From Methanoregula sp. PtaU1.Bin051 (GTDB lineage: Archaea > Halobacteriota > Methanomicrobia > Methanomicrobiales > Methanospirillaceae), in the NCBI GenBank assembly GCA_002067895.1, contig MVRE01000012.1:142429-206428 (forward strand): a DNA stretch of 64,000 nt, in the 5' to 3' direction. The notes beneath the pieces are model-generated. The model ran no database searches. It saw only the letters and a list, made by a program, of their open reading frames with translations, and was not told where the DNA came from. The position numbers and the translations under genes are program-made. Each line of letters begins with the position of its first letter. The stretch's first letter is position 1. Below, in pieces: positions 55,461-64,000 of the stretch.

Positions 55461-55958
55461 TTGAGTGTAAAAACGACGAATGCAAAAACGGCAGGAGTGC
55501 ACACCTGTACGCCACCTGTTGCACTTCCGCCGATGAAAATACACGCGACCTGGGATAAGAAAGCAGGTACCCTTGTGGCGAGAACTCCTGCCGGCTGCAC
55601 AATCAGCATGGCCGCAACAGACGAACTCATCGCTTCCGGGAAGATCCCGGGTCCTTTTGACCTGTTTGTCTCCGCCCTTGCAGGCTGTGTTGTTCACGAG
55701 ATCATTCAAGTCATGATCAACCAGGATCAGGTCAGGGTGAAGGACATCAATATCACGGTCACCGGACTCCGCAGGCCGACACCGCCGACGCTCTTTGACA
55801 CACTTCATGTGAATTTCAGCCTGACCGGGGATATTAATGAGGATTATGCAAAGACGGTCATTTCCGACATCATGATGAGGCGCTGCCCGGTTGCGGCAAC
55901 CTTTGGCCGTGCCTCGTACCTTACCTGGGACTGCGACATCATTCCATCGAAGGCATGA
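55461..55958 (+). CDS. OsmC-family peroxiredoxin-like protein 1
   Basis: The 165-residue protein keeps the two reactive cysteines: ALAGCV near residue 73 and RRCPVAAT near 142. OsmC proteins reduce organic hydroperoxides. TTG 55461 has AAGGAG about 9 bases upstream; ATG 55533 (MKIHATWDKK) is the alternative start and gives the usual family length. Confidence 0.85.
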   Translation: MSVKTTNAKTAGVHTCTPPVALPPMKIHATWDKKAGTLVARTPAGCTISMAATDELIASGKIPGPFDLFVSALAGCVVHEIIQVMINQDQVRVKDINITVTGLRRPTPPTLFDTLHVNFSLTGDINEDYAKTVISDIMMRRCPVAATFGRASYLTWDCDIIPSKA

Positions 55959-56083
55959 TACCTGGAACCCTTTTTTTTCCGTTGCCGGGAATGTAAGAGA
56001 CAGGCTAACTGCAAAAATCCTTTGCCGCCAGCCGGAGGTTTATCCCCGCGGGTCATCATGAGCAGGAACCGGACCGATACTCT

Positions 56084-56554
56084 ATGATATCCGGAAACGA
56101 GACGTTTACCCGCAGGGAGATCATGAGAGCCAGCACATGGACGTTTGTCAAAGCATCGTGGAAAGGCGGGACGCGGTTCGTCGTCGAGAACCGGGATGGG
56201 GGCCGGCTTACCCTTGTTGCCCGGCCTCCTGACGGGGATACCCACCGTCATTTTTCCATGGTGGATGCCTTCATCTCGTCCCTTGCTTCCTGTACCGGTA
56301 CCAACGTTATCCTCCTGCTTGACGAGAGCGGGGTAACGCCCCGATCATTCACGGTAAAAGCCGAATGCGTCTTCCGGCACGATGAACCCCGCGTGTTTGA
56401 AAAGATCCATCTCATATTCCTGGTAAGCGGGGATATCGGGGAGGATGTTGTCCGTGAAGCTGTCCGCCGCTCAGTGACCGCAGTCTGCCCGATAGCGGTA
56501 ACACTCGGGAGATCTGTCGGGATCACCTGGGATCTTCGGATGAAAAGGAAGTAA
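56084..56554 (+). CDS. OsmC-family peroxiredoxin-like protein 2
   Basis: The 156-residue protein is a diverged paralogue of the preceding gene, with SLASCTG and the second cysteine in TAVCPIAVTLG. ATG 56123 (MRASTWTF) is an alternative start. The two copies are in the same direction, 125 bases apart, just before a convergent ArsR-type regulator. Confidence 0.83.
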   Translation: MISGNETFTRREIMRASTWTFVKASWKGGTRFVVENRDGGRLTLVARPPDGDTHRHFSMVDAFISSLASCTGTNVILLLDESGVTPRSFTVKAECVFRHDEPRVFEKIHLIFLVSGDIGEDVVREAVRRSVTAVCPIAVTLGRSVGITWDLRMKRK

Positions 56555-56565
56555 CATCCCTCTTT

Positions 56566-56928
56566 TCAGGGATGCAGTACCTGCCGCAGGCACCGGATGA
56601 GTGGAGCGTTCCGGTCCCCGGCAAACCGGTAAGTTTTGTGGCGCGAGCGGTAGTATGATTCCAGGAGACCGGCCTTTTTGAGAATCCCGAGGTTATAGGA
56701 GAGAAGGTTTTGCGGCTCCTTGAGGACGTACATCATTTCGTACACGGAATGGTCCTTCTGTACCAAAAGGAACAGGATCTTGACGCGGAGCGGGTTTGCA
56801 ACGACTTTCAGCATCTCGGCAATCTCGTCAAAGGCGGGTGAAGTGATCTCATATGCTTCCCGTTCCAGTTCATCGCGCCATGCGATCTCAAGATCGCTGT
56901 CGGCAGGGCAGCAGCCGGTAAAACCCAT
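56566..56928 (-). CDS. ArsR-family HTH regulator
   Basis: The 120-residue protein has a winged helix (ADMLKVVANPLRVKILFLL-like, here MLKVVANPLRVKILFLLV), recognition helix EPQNLLSYNLGILKKAGLL, and a Cys pair near the N-terminus (TGCCPAD) that may sense metal or redox. It converges on the OsmC genes and may control them, although it faces away. Confidence 0.88.
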   Translation of the reverse strand: MGFTGCCPADSDLEIAWRDELEREAYEITSPAFDEIAEMLKVVANPLRVKILFLLVQKDHSVYEMMYVLKEPQNLLSYNLGILKKAGLLESYYRSRHKTYRFAGDRNAPLIRCLRQVLHP

Positions 56929-57104
56929 AATACGAATATCAGTGGATACAGGGATAATATTTCTTTATCGGGATGATTTTCAACCGTCTCCGGCCGGTAT
57001 ACAGACGGGTGATGATTCCAGCACGCCCGGCGCAGAGGGAGCTGTTGTTTGAACAAAGAGAGGTTCACAGGAAAATACGGGAAAATATGGGAAAAAACCG
57101 GGTT

Positions 57105-57506
57105 CTACTTTCCCGCAAGCTTCAGGATCCGGATCGCGAGCCACGCGGCATTCTCCCCGTTGTCCACGCCGACGCAGGCAACCGGCACCCCTTTGGGCAT
57201 CTGGGCGATGGCGAGAAGGGCGTCGAGGCCGTTCAAGGTGCCGCTGACCGGAACGCCGATCACCGGCTTTTTTGTCTTCGACGCAATGACCCCGGGGAGT
57301 GCCGCGGAGAGGCCGGCGATCGCGATGAACACCTTTGCATCACACTCTTTGATATACGCGTCCAGCTTGTCCGGGTCGCGGTGAGCAGAGATCACCTGTG
57401 CATCGTACGAGATGCCGTTCTCGTCAAGAACGCTCTTTACCTTGTCGGTAATTTTGCTGTCCGAAGTGGATCCTGATATGATTGATACGTCTGCCATGAA
57501 TGCCAT
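57105..57506 (-). CDS. purE: N5-carboxyaminoimidazole ribonucleotide mutase PurE
   Basis: The 133-residue protein has [18 protein letters not shown] and [10 protein letters not shown], the active-site loops of PurE. It moves the carboxyl group to the ring in purine synthesis. ATG 57497 (MADVSII) is an alternative start. A partial copy of its 3' end lies at 55156-55284. Confidence 0.93.
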   Translation of the reverse strand: MAFMADVSIISGSTSDSKITDKVKSVLDENGISYDAQVISAHRDPDKLDAYIKECDAKVFIAIAGLSAALPGVIASKTKKPVIGVPVSGTLNGLDALLAIAQMPKGVPVACVGVDNGENAAWLAIRILKLAGK

Positions 57507-57551
57507 CCAAACTTATATCCCGCTTCTTAAATATAGTATGGGAAGAACACC

Positions 57552-59140
<1,589 letters not shown>

Positions 59141-59188
59141 AGCGAGACTTATGGATTTATCAGGGGCAATACAGAAGAGTTGATCAGT

Positions 59189-59605
59189 ATGTGCGATACA
59201 CCGGTGAAACTTGGATTCGTTGTCGCGGAGTTCAACCGTGACATCACCTACATGATGGAGATCGAGGGCAGGGAGCATGCCGCTTTCCTCGGGGCCGAAG
59301 TGACTGACTGCATCTACGTCCCGGGCGCCTACGACATGCCGCTTGCCATCAAGAAGATGCTGCAGGCAGGCAAGGTCGACGCAATCGTTACCATCGGCTG
59401 CGTGATCGAGGGATCGACCCAGCACGACGAGATCGTGGTCCAGCACGCGTCACGGAAGATCATCGACCTCTCGCTGGAGTTCGGCAAGCCCGTGACGCTC
59501 GGTATCTCCGGACCCGGCATGTCCCGGCTTGAGGCGAACGAGCGGATCGATTACGCGAAGCGTGCGGTCGAGTCGGCAGTCAAGCTGGTCAAACGGTTGA
59601 AATGA
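59189..59605 (+). CDS. ribH: 6,7-dimethyl-8-ribityllumazine synthase RibH
   Basis: The 138-residue protein has VVAEFNRDITYMM, VPGAYDMPLA and CVIEGSTQHDEIV, the substrate and phosphate sites. It supplies the lumazine for RibC. ATG 59189 is preferred to TTG 59180, as residues 1-3 of the longer form are not conserved. It overlaps the next gene by 4 bases. Confidence 0.94.
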   Translation: MCDTPVKLGFVVAEFNRDITYMMEIEGREHAAFLGAEVTDCIYVPGAYDMPLAIKKMLQAGKVDAIVTIGCVIEGSTQHDEIVVQHASRKIIDLSLEFGKPVTLGISGPGMSRLEANERIDYAKRAVESAVKLVKRLK

Positions 59606-60744
59606 GATCCCTCTCGGAGAAAGTGGGCGCGATCGCCCCCTCCGCGACCATCGAGATCTCGAACAAGGCCAAGAAGATGGAGCGGGGGGGCATCGATGTC
59701 ATCAGCCTGTCCATTGGGGAACCCGACTTTGCAACCCCGCAGCACATCACGGACGCCTGCGTCGATGCACTGAAGCGGGGCGAGACGCACTATGCCCCGT
59801 CCAATGGCATCCCCGAACTCCTCTCCGCTGTCAGCGAGAAGATCACGAGGGAGAATAAATTCCCCTGCAAACCGGAGCAGGTGATCGTCACACCGGGGGC
59901 CAAGCAGGCGATCTATGAGGGGATGGAAGCGGCCATCAACCCCGGCGACGAGGTGATCCTGCTCACCCCGGCATGGGTCTCCTACGAACCCTGCGTTCAG
60001 ATGGCCGGAGGCAGGGTTGTGAAGCACGCGATCAGCGATAAGACCTTCCAGCTCGACGACTCGCTCGTAAAGAGGATCAACGCGAAGACCAAGATGATCG
60101 TGGTCAACTCCCCCTCGAACCCCACCGGGGCCGTTTTCAATAAGGACTCTTTAAAACTCATCGCAGACCTCTGCACCGACTACGACCTGTACGCGATGTC
60201 GGACGAGATCTACGAGAAGCTGGTGTACGGGAAGGAGCACATCTCGCTCGCGTCCATCGGCGACATGGCGGAGCGCACCATCACCGTCAACGGCTTCTCC
60301 AAGGCCTACGCGATGACCGGCTGGCGGCTCGGCTACGCGGTCGGCCCGCCGGCGATCATCCGCGAGATGTCCAAGGTGCAGCAGCACTCGGTCTCGCAGG
60401 CGACGACATTCGCCATGTGGGGGGCGGTCGCTGCCCTGAAAGGCGACCAGAAATGCGTCGAGGACATGCGCAAGGAGTTCGACCGGCGCCGGCAGTATAT
60501 GATATCCGAGCTGAACCTGATGGGCTACAAAACAGCCCCGGCCGACGGAGCGTTCTACGCCTTCGTCAAGGTCGACGGCGACGACATGGCGATCGCGACG
60601 CAGTGGCTGGAGAAGGCCCATGTTGCGGCAACGCCCGGGGCTGCGTTCGATGCGCCGGGCTGGATCCGGCTCTCGTATGCGGCGTCCATGGACCGGCTGA
60701 AAGAGGCGATGGGCCGGATCCGGAGACTTGGCAGCGGGAAATAA
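59602..60744 (+). CDS. Class I aspartate-type aminotransferase
   Basis: The 380-residue enzyme has VVNSPSNPTGAVF, MSDEIYEKLVYG and NGFSKAYAMTGWRLGY with the PLP lysine. It resembles archaeal AspC-like enzymes and is a paralogue of the one at 6591-7748. ATG 59602 overlaps the ribH stop, so it is in the ribC-ribH operon. Confidence 0.92.
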   Translation: MRSLSEKVGAIAPSATIEISNKAKKMERGGIDVISLSIGEPDFATPQHITDACVDALKRGETHYAPSNGIPELLSAVSEKITRENKFPCKPEQVIVTPGAKQAIYEGMEAAINPGDEVILLTPAWVSYEPCVQMAGGRVVKHAISDKTFQLDDSLVKRINAKTKMIVVNSPSNPTGAVFNKDSLKLIADLCTDYDLYAMSDEIYEKLVYGKEHISLASIGDMAERTITVNGFSKAYAMTGWRLGYAVGPPAIIREMSKVQQHSVSQATTFAMWGAVAALKGDQKCVEDMRKEFDRRRQYMISELNLMGYKTAPADGAFYAFVKVDGDDMAIATQWLEKAHVAATPGAAFDAPGWIRLSYAASMDRLKEAMGRIRRLGSGK

Positions 60745-60788
60745 CCTCTCTTTAGTTTTCCTTTTTGCCAGTTCCACTGATATCGCAT

Positions 60789-60835
60789 CGTGGGGGATGC
60801 CCACGCGGCGGGGGCAAGCCGAAGGCGCAGCCCCC
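60789..60835 (+). other. Two tandem GC-rich hairpins downstream of the aminotransferase
   Basis: First hairpin: arms CGTGGG / CCCACG (60789-60805). Second: GGGGGC / GCCCCC (60810-60835) with an inner GCC-GAA-GGC tip. They lie in the 168-base gap after the aminotransferase stop. They may end or stabilise the operon transcript. No T-run follows. Confidence 0.55.
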
Positions 60836-60912
60836 AAGAGCGTAAACAGATTGATCAGCACGTTTTTATCAGAGGATGCGGACCGGACCCCCGTTAGGGA
60901 GTTCGATTCGTC

Positions 60913-61254
60913 ATGACTAACTGGCAGATTAAGGAAGAGATCACGTTTCAGTGTCCCGACTGCGGCCATACGCAGAAGGAGATGACACCCGTATGTCCGG
61001 GATGCGGGAACAACAGGACGGCCCCGGCGCGGCCCGAATATGCACTCCACCGCGTCAGCTTTACGATGAACGGGGGGCAGAGAAAGGAGAAGTATCATGT
61101 TTATCTGACAATCAAGCAGGCCGCCGCGCTTTCCAGATTGCCCGGAACTGAGGCCTACAACCTCTTCTGGTCGTTATGGGATCATGTTATTTCGGCAGAT
61201 GTTGATGCGGGGACGGATTATGAGGGAATGGGTTGCGAAGTGTTGACAGATTAA
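60913..61254 (+). CDS. Zinc-ribbon protein, unknown function
   Basis: The 113-residue protein has an N-terminal zinc ribbon (CPDCGHTQ...CPGCG) and a mixed second part (LSRLPGTEAYNLFWSLWDH). GGGAG precedes ATG 60913. I recognise no family beyond the ribbon. It is the last gene before the restriction-modification pair. Confidence 0.7.
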   Translation: MTNWQIKEEITFQCPDCGHTQKEMTPVCPGCGNNRTAPARPEYALHRVSFTMNGGQRKEKYHVYLTIKQAAALSRLPGTEAYNLFWSLWDHVISADVDAGTDYEGMGCEVLTD

Positions 61255-61290
61255 ATGTATGAAATCTGACACTTTCACTCCCCATAAAGA

Positions 61291-61301
61291 CCTTTTTAAT
61301 A
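61291..61301 (+). promoter_or_regulatory. TATA box of the restriction-modification genes
   Basis: An AT tract (TTTTTAATATA) lies about 20-30 bases before ATG 61321, so the methylase transcript is probably leaderless. Confidence 0.55.
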
Positions 61302-61320
61302 TAGAAATCGAAACAGTAGA

Positions 61321-62220
61321 ATGACTATGAGTACTGGTTCGATTAAGTCCGTAACGCTGAATGAATTTTTTCAGCAACATACAACTTTTAACCAGCTCAA
61401 TACTCTCCCATTGGATACGATCATCTGCGGGGATTGCGAAGAAGTTCTTAGAACGTTTCCAGACAACTGCATTGACCTTATCGTAACCTCACCCCCCTAT
61501 GCAGATCAGAGAAAGAAGACCTATGGCGGGATTCATCCTGACCTGTATGTTGACTGGTTTTTACCAAGAAGCAAAGAGTTCCTGCGAGTACTGAAACCCG
61601 AAGGAACTTTTGTCCTCAATATCAAGGAGCGGGTTGTCGATGGCGAGAGGCATACCTTTGTTCTGGAACTAATCCTTGAACTGCGGAAACAAGGATGGCT
61701 TTGGACTGAGGAATTCATCTGGTCAAAGAAGAACTGTTACCCCGGGAAATGGCCGAACAGATTCCGTGATTCTTGGGAACGCTGTCTGCAGTTCAATAAG
61801 ACAAAAAAATTCAAGATGTTCCAGAAGGCCGTGATGGTACCAATCGGCGGATGGTCAAATACCCGCCTGAAAAACCTTAATCAGACAGATCTAACCCGCG
61901 ATGAGTCGAAGACAAAAAGCGGATTTGGGAAAAAGATAGCAAACTGGGTTGGCCGAGAGATGGTCTATCCAACCAATGTCCTGAATATTGCTACTGAATG
62001 CGGCCATAAAAATCACAGCGCCGCTTTTCCAGTAGGTCTGCCGGAATGGTTCATAAAACTCTTCACTGCGAAAGATGATGTTGTGCTGGATCCGTTCATG
62101 GGTTCGGGATCGACAGCTGTAGCAGCTAAGAAAAATACCCGGTATTTTATCGGAATTGATACCCAACCGGAATATTGTAAACTGGCAAAAGAACGGGTTG
62201 AATCACCAACGGAGTATTGA
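61321..62220 (+). CDS. Type II DNA methyltransferase (N4-cytosine or N6-adenine, beta-class order)
   Basis: The 299-residue protein has TSPPY (motif IV, about residue 57) before LDPFMGSGST (motif I, about 256), the order of beta-class enzymes. TSPPY is commoner in N4-cytosine enzymes. It would protect host DNA from the following nuclease. ATG 61327 is an alternative. The composition is AT-richer than the flanking chromosome. Confidence 0.88.
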   Translation: MTMSTGSIKSVTLNEFFQQHTTFNQLNTLPLDTIICGDCEEVLRTFPDNCIDLIVTSPPYADQRKKTYGGIHPDLYVDWFLPRSKEFLRVLKPEGTFVLNIKERVVDGERHTFVLELILELRKQGWLWTEEFIWSKKNCYPGKWPNRFRDSWERCLQFNKTKKFKMFQKAVMVPIGGWSNTRLKNLNQTDLTRDESKTKSGFGKKIANWVGREMVYPTNVLNIATECGHKNHSAAFPVGLPEWFIKLFTAKDDVVLDPFMGSGSTAVAAKKNTRYFIGIDTQPEYCKLAKERVESPTEY

Positions 62221-62969
62221 TGAATTCACTTGATCTAAACGAAGTCACTCAGTTTGTCGATGCAAATATTGGCACATTTCATGAAAATAAGTTAAAAAGC
62301 ATCAAAGGATTAAAATTAGACAAATTATTGAGAAGGAAGAATCCCTATCTGTTCAAAGCAAAAAATGTCAGAACGTCAGAAGAATTTATTAAAAATGTCG
62401 TTGACGCTCATCTCTCATCACAAGAAGAAACTATGTTTGGTATTTTTTTAGAGAGTCTTGCCCAATTTGTTTGTAAAAAGATCTTTGGAGGTCATAAAAC
62501 ACCCGGTGAAGATCTCGATCTGGATTTCTCTCGGGATGGTATAAGGTATCTCGTTTCAATCAAGTCCGGTCCGAATTGGGGGAACAGCCAGCAAATCAAA
62601 AAAATGAAAGAAAATTTCAAAAAGGCTAAAATCATCATCGGCTCTCAAAATATCGTTTGTGTTAACGGTTGTTGTTACGGAAGAAATCGAAATGAAAACA
62701 GAGGCGACTATATAAAAAAATGCGGCCAGTCTTTCTGGGATTTCATTACTGGTGACTCAGAGTTTTATAAGAAAATAATTGAACCACTTGGGCATAAGGC
62801 AAAAGAGAGAAACGAAGAATTTATGAACGAATATTCCATGCTTCTCAATCGTTTCTCCAAGCAATTCATGGATAATTTCTGTAAAGAAAATGGACAGATA
62901 GATTGGGAAAAATTAGTAGAATTCAACAGTGGAAAAACCGTGATGAAATTAACGAAAATGATGCCATGA
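62220..62969 (+). CDS. PmeII-type Type II restriction endonuclease
   Basis: The 249-residue protein has RKNPYLFKAKN, LVSIKSGPNWGNSQQ and GCCYGRNRNE, segments found in the PmeII restriction family; the DLDLDF...VSIKSG region is the likely PD-(D/E)xK core. ATG 62220 overlaps the methylase TGA by one base, so the two are co-translated. It is strongly AT-rich. The recognised site cannot be read from the sequence. Confidence 0.82.
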   Translation: MNSLDLNEVTQFVDANIGTFHENKLKSIKGLKLDKLLRRKNPYLFKAKNVRTSEEFIKNVVDAHLSSQEETMFGIFLESLAQFVCKKIFGGHKTPGEDLDLDFSRDGIRYLVSIKSGPNWGNSQQIKKMKENFKKAKIIIGSQNIVCVNGCCYGRNRNENRGDYIKKCGQSFWDFITGDSEFYKKIIEPLGHKAKERNEEFMNEYSMLLNRFSKQFMDNFCKENGQIDWEKLVEFNSGKTVMKLTKMMP

Positions 62970-63009
62970 ACGCCCTCTTTTAATTTAAATTTCACTTACG
63001 TCACAATAA

Positions 63010-63127
63010 GGGGGTCATCCCCCAGACCCCCCTCCCCTTTTGAAAAAAATCCGGGCCAAGGGGGGTGCCTTGGGGTAGGGGGGGTCTGAATCCGGCAACA
63101 GTGGGGGGAGGTCTGATCTGAGACCCC
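63010..63127. repeat. G/C-tract palindromic element
   Basis: This stretch has GGGGG-TCAT-CCCCC (63010-63023), CCAAGG / CCTTGG (63056-63073) and long C-runs (about 63025-63037) facing G-runs (about 63073-63087), giving one large imperfect stem. G-runs could also form a quadruplex. It lies between the restriction genes and the GC-rich tail. Confidence 0.6.
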
Positions 63128-63254
63128 CAACCTGTTTTTACGACCAACTTAAAATGGCCTCGCCGACGAACATTCCACGGGAAGTACTGGCTTCCCGGAT
63201 GCGACAGGGGGTCTCATCTGGCCGGAAGGGGAGCGCTTCCTGACGCTGGCGGAC

Positions 63255-63482
63255 GTGGAAAAGCTGCTGGTGGACGCGGGCGTCGGGCCGATCCCGCCGG
63301 AACGGCTCGACCGGACCGCCAAGGACCTGGAGCTGTACTGCTTCGTGCGCCCGCGCGAGAGCGATCGCCTGGAGTTGATCCCGATGGCCTTCCCGGCCAT
63401 CCTGGACTTCATGACCGACAAGCGGCGGCAGATCGAGATCATGCGCCGCCATTACGAAGCCGATCCGCAAGGGGCGCTGTAG
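63255..63482 (+). CDS. Hypothetical protein, possibly the 3' end of a longer foreign gene
   Basis: The 75 residues from GTG 63255 end EIMRRHYEADPQGAL. The frame is open back to 63153, where a TAA ends it, so the real start may be lost upstream at a junction. I do not recognise the domain. The base composition is GC-rich and unlike the methanogen genes. Confidence 0.5.
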   Translation: MEKLLVDAGVGPIPPERLDRTAKDLELYCFVRPRESDRLELIPMAFPAILDFMTDKRRQIEIMRRHYEADPQGAL

Positions 63483-63557
63483 GCGTGCTGAGAGCGGCGC
63501 GTGCAGCGGCAGAGGGGTATACTGATGGTGGGGGAGCCAAGGTTGTGATGGTGCACC

Positions 63558-64000
63558 ATGCAGGTAACTGACCAGCCCACATCTCGCGATACGTCGTTCC
63601 ACACCCAGGGGCCGATCCCGCCTGACGCGGCTTACCTGTACATGGTGCGGCACGCCGATCAGGCGTTGGAACGGCTGGTGGGGCAGCGCGATTACGTCGC
63701 GCTGATCGGCCCGCGCCTGAGCGGCAAATCCTCGATGCTGCTGCGCCAGTGGGCGCGGCTGCGTGGGTCCGCCCGCTACCTGCCGGTGTACGTCTCCTTC
63801 GGGCCGATCAACAGCCTGACCGAGGTAGAGTGGTACGGCCACCTGCACACGCAGATCGCGCGCCAGACCAACGGGCTGCTGCCCATCCCGCGTGACCCGG
63901 CTCCGCACGCCCTGGCGCTGCAAGAAGAGATCATCATGGCGCTGGAAGGGCCGCTGGCCGGGCGCACGCTGGTGATCATGCTCGACCAGATCGAAACCAC
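63558..64000 (+). CDS. AAA-type ATPase, N-terminal part (partial)
   Basis: From ATG 63558 the frame stays open to the window edge (147 residues). It has Walker A GPRLSGKS near residue 55 and LVIMLDQIE as Walker B near 145. The opening AAYLYMVRHADQALERLVGQRDYVALIG, cut to the key Y.VR.AD..L, resembles AAA-like domains in large Cyanobacteria/Chloroflexota proteins. It is GC-rich with bacterial codon use. Confidence 0.72.
   Translation, partial: MQVTDQPTSRDTSFHTQGPIPPDAAYLYMVRHADQALERLVGQRDYVALIGPRLSGKSSMLLRQWARLRGSARYLPVYVSFGPINSLTEVEWYGHLHTQIARQTNGLLPIPRDPAPHALALQEEIIMALEGPLAGRTLVIMLDQIET

Noticed and set aside
63138..63923. A 261-residue minus-strand frame in the GC-rich tail
   Set aside because: High GC leaves few stops in every frame. 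The plus strand has Walker motifs; this frame has none.

Overview
The window is almost entirely chromosome of a hydrogenotrophic methanogenic archaeon. It carries archaeal information-processing genes (RIO1 kinase, a KH-domain ribosome-assembly factor, Hel308, the KEOPS subunit Cgi121, Orc1/Cdc6, PolD small subunit DP1), a coenzyme F420 gene (cofH), archaeal riboflavin synthesis, and two membrane-bound energy-converting [NiFe] hydrogenases. Gene content and style fit Methanomicrobiales, most like Methanoregula. That placement is inference from family knowledge, not from a database search.

Layout. 1-4.2 kb: RIO1 (3' end), KH protein, hel308-cgi121 pair, MoaB. 4.2-4.8 kb: a gene-free AT-rich region with three origin-recognition-box-like sites and a perfect palindrome beside orc1/cdc6, a strong candidate replication origin. 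4.8-12.6 kb: cdc6, an Lrp regulator, an aminotransferase, purA, a Trm112-like protein, a membrane protein, cbiB, and the vitamin B6 pair pdxS-pdxT. 12.6-16 kb: small and membrane hypotheticals, then a K+-independent-type H+-pyrophosphatase on the minus strand. 16.3-21.4 kb: a six-gene ech operon. 21.6-31.6 kb: a twelve-gene, Complex I-like membrane-bound hydrogenase operon ending in its own maturation protease; one gene in it encodes a tandem fusion of two antiporter-like proton pumps. 31.6-36.5 kb: PolD DP1, signal peptidase, DUF1805, cofH and a DUF2178/HTH pair. 36.5-40.6 kb: a Pro-rich lipoprotein and a three-gene MacB-like ABC system with an extracytoplasmic adaptor-like protein. 40.6-53.5 kb: redox, nuclease, thiC, sensor, transport and iron-sulfur genes. 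53.5-57.5 kb: a decayed patch with three broken genes, followed by two OsmC paralogues, an ArsR-type regulator and purE. 57.5-60.8 kb: an aminotransferase/riboflavin cluster (ribC, ribH). 61.3-63 kb: a Type II restriction-modification pair that is visibly AT-richer than its neighbours.

The last ~850 bases (from about 63,150) change abruptly to GC-rich DNA with codon use unlike the rest. They carry the start of a bacterial-looking AAA-type ATPase. This is either a recent insertion or, more likely, an assembly junction to another organism.

The genes fit one economy. Ech and the larger hydrogenase would couple ferredoxin and H2 to ion gradients, and the H+-pyrophosphatase adds a third ion pump beside them. 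cofH, ribC/ribH, cbiB, pdxST and thiC supply cofactors (F420, flavins, cobamide, PLP, thiamine). The origin, Cdc6, Hel308 and PolD DP1 form a replication/repair theme on the left half. I saw no tRNA, rRNA, CRISPR array or transposase gene.
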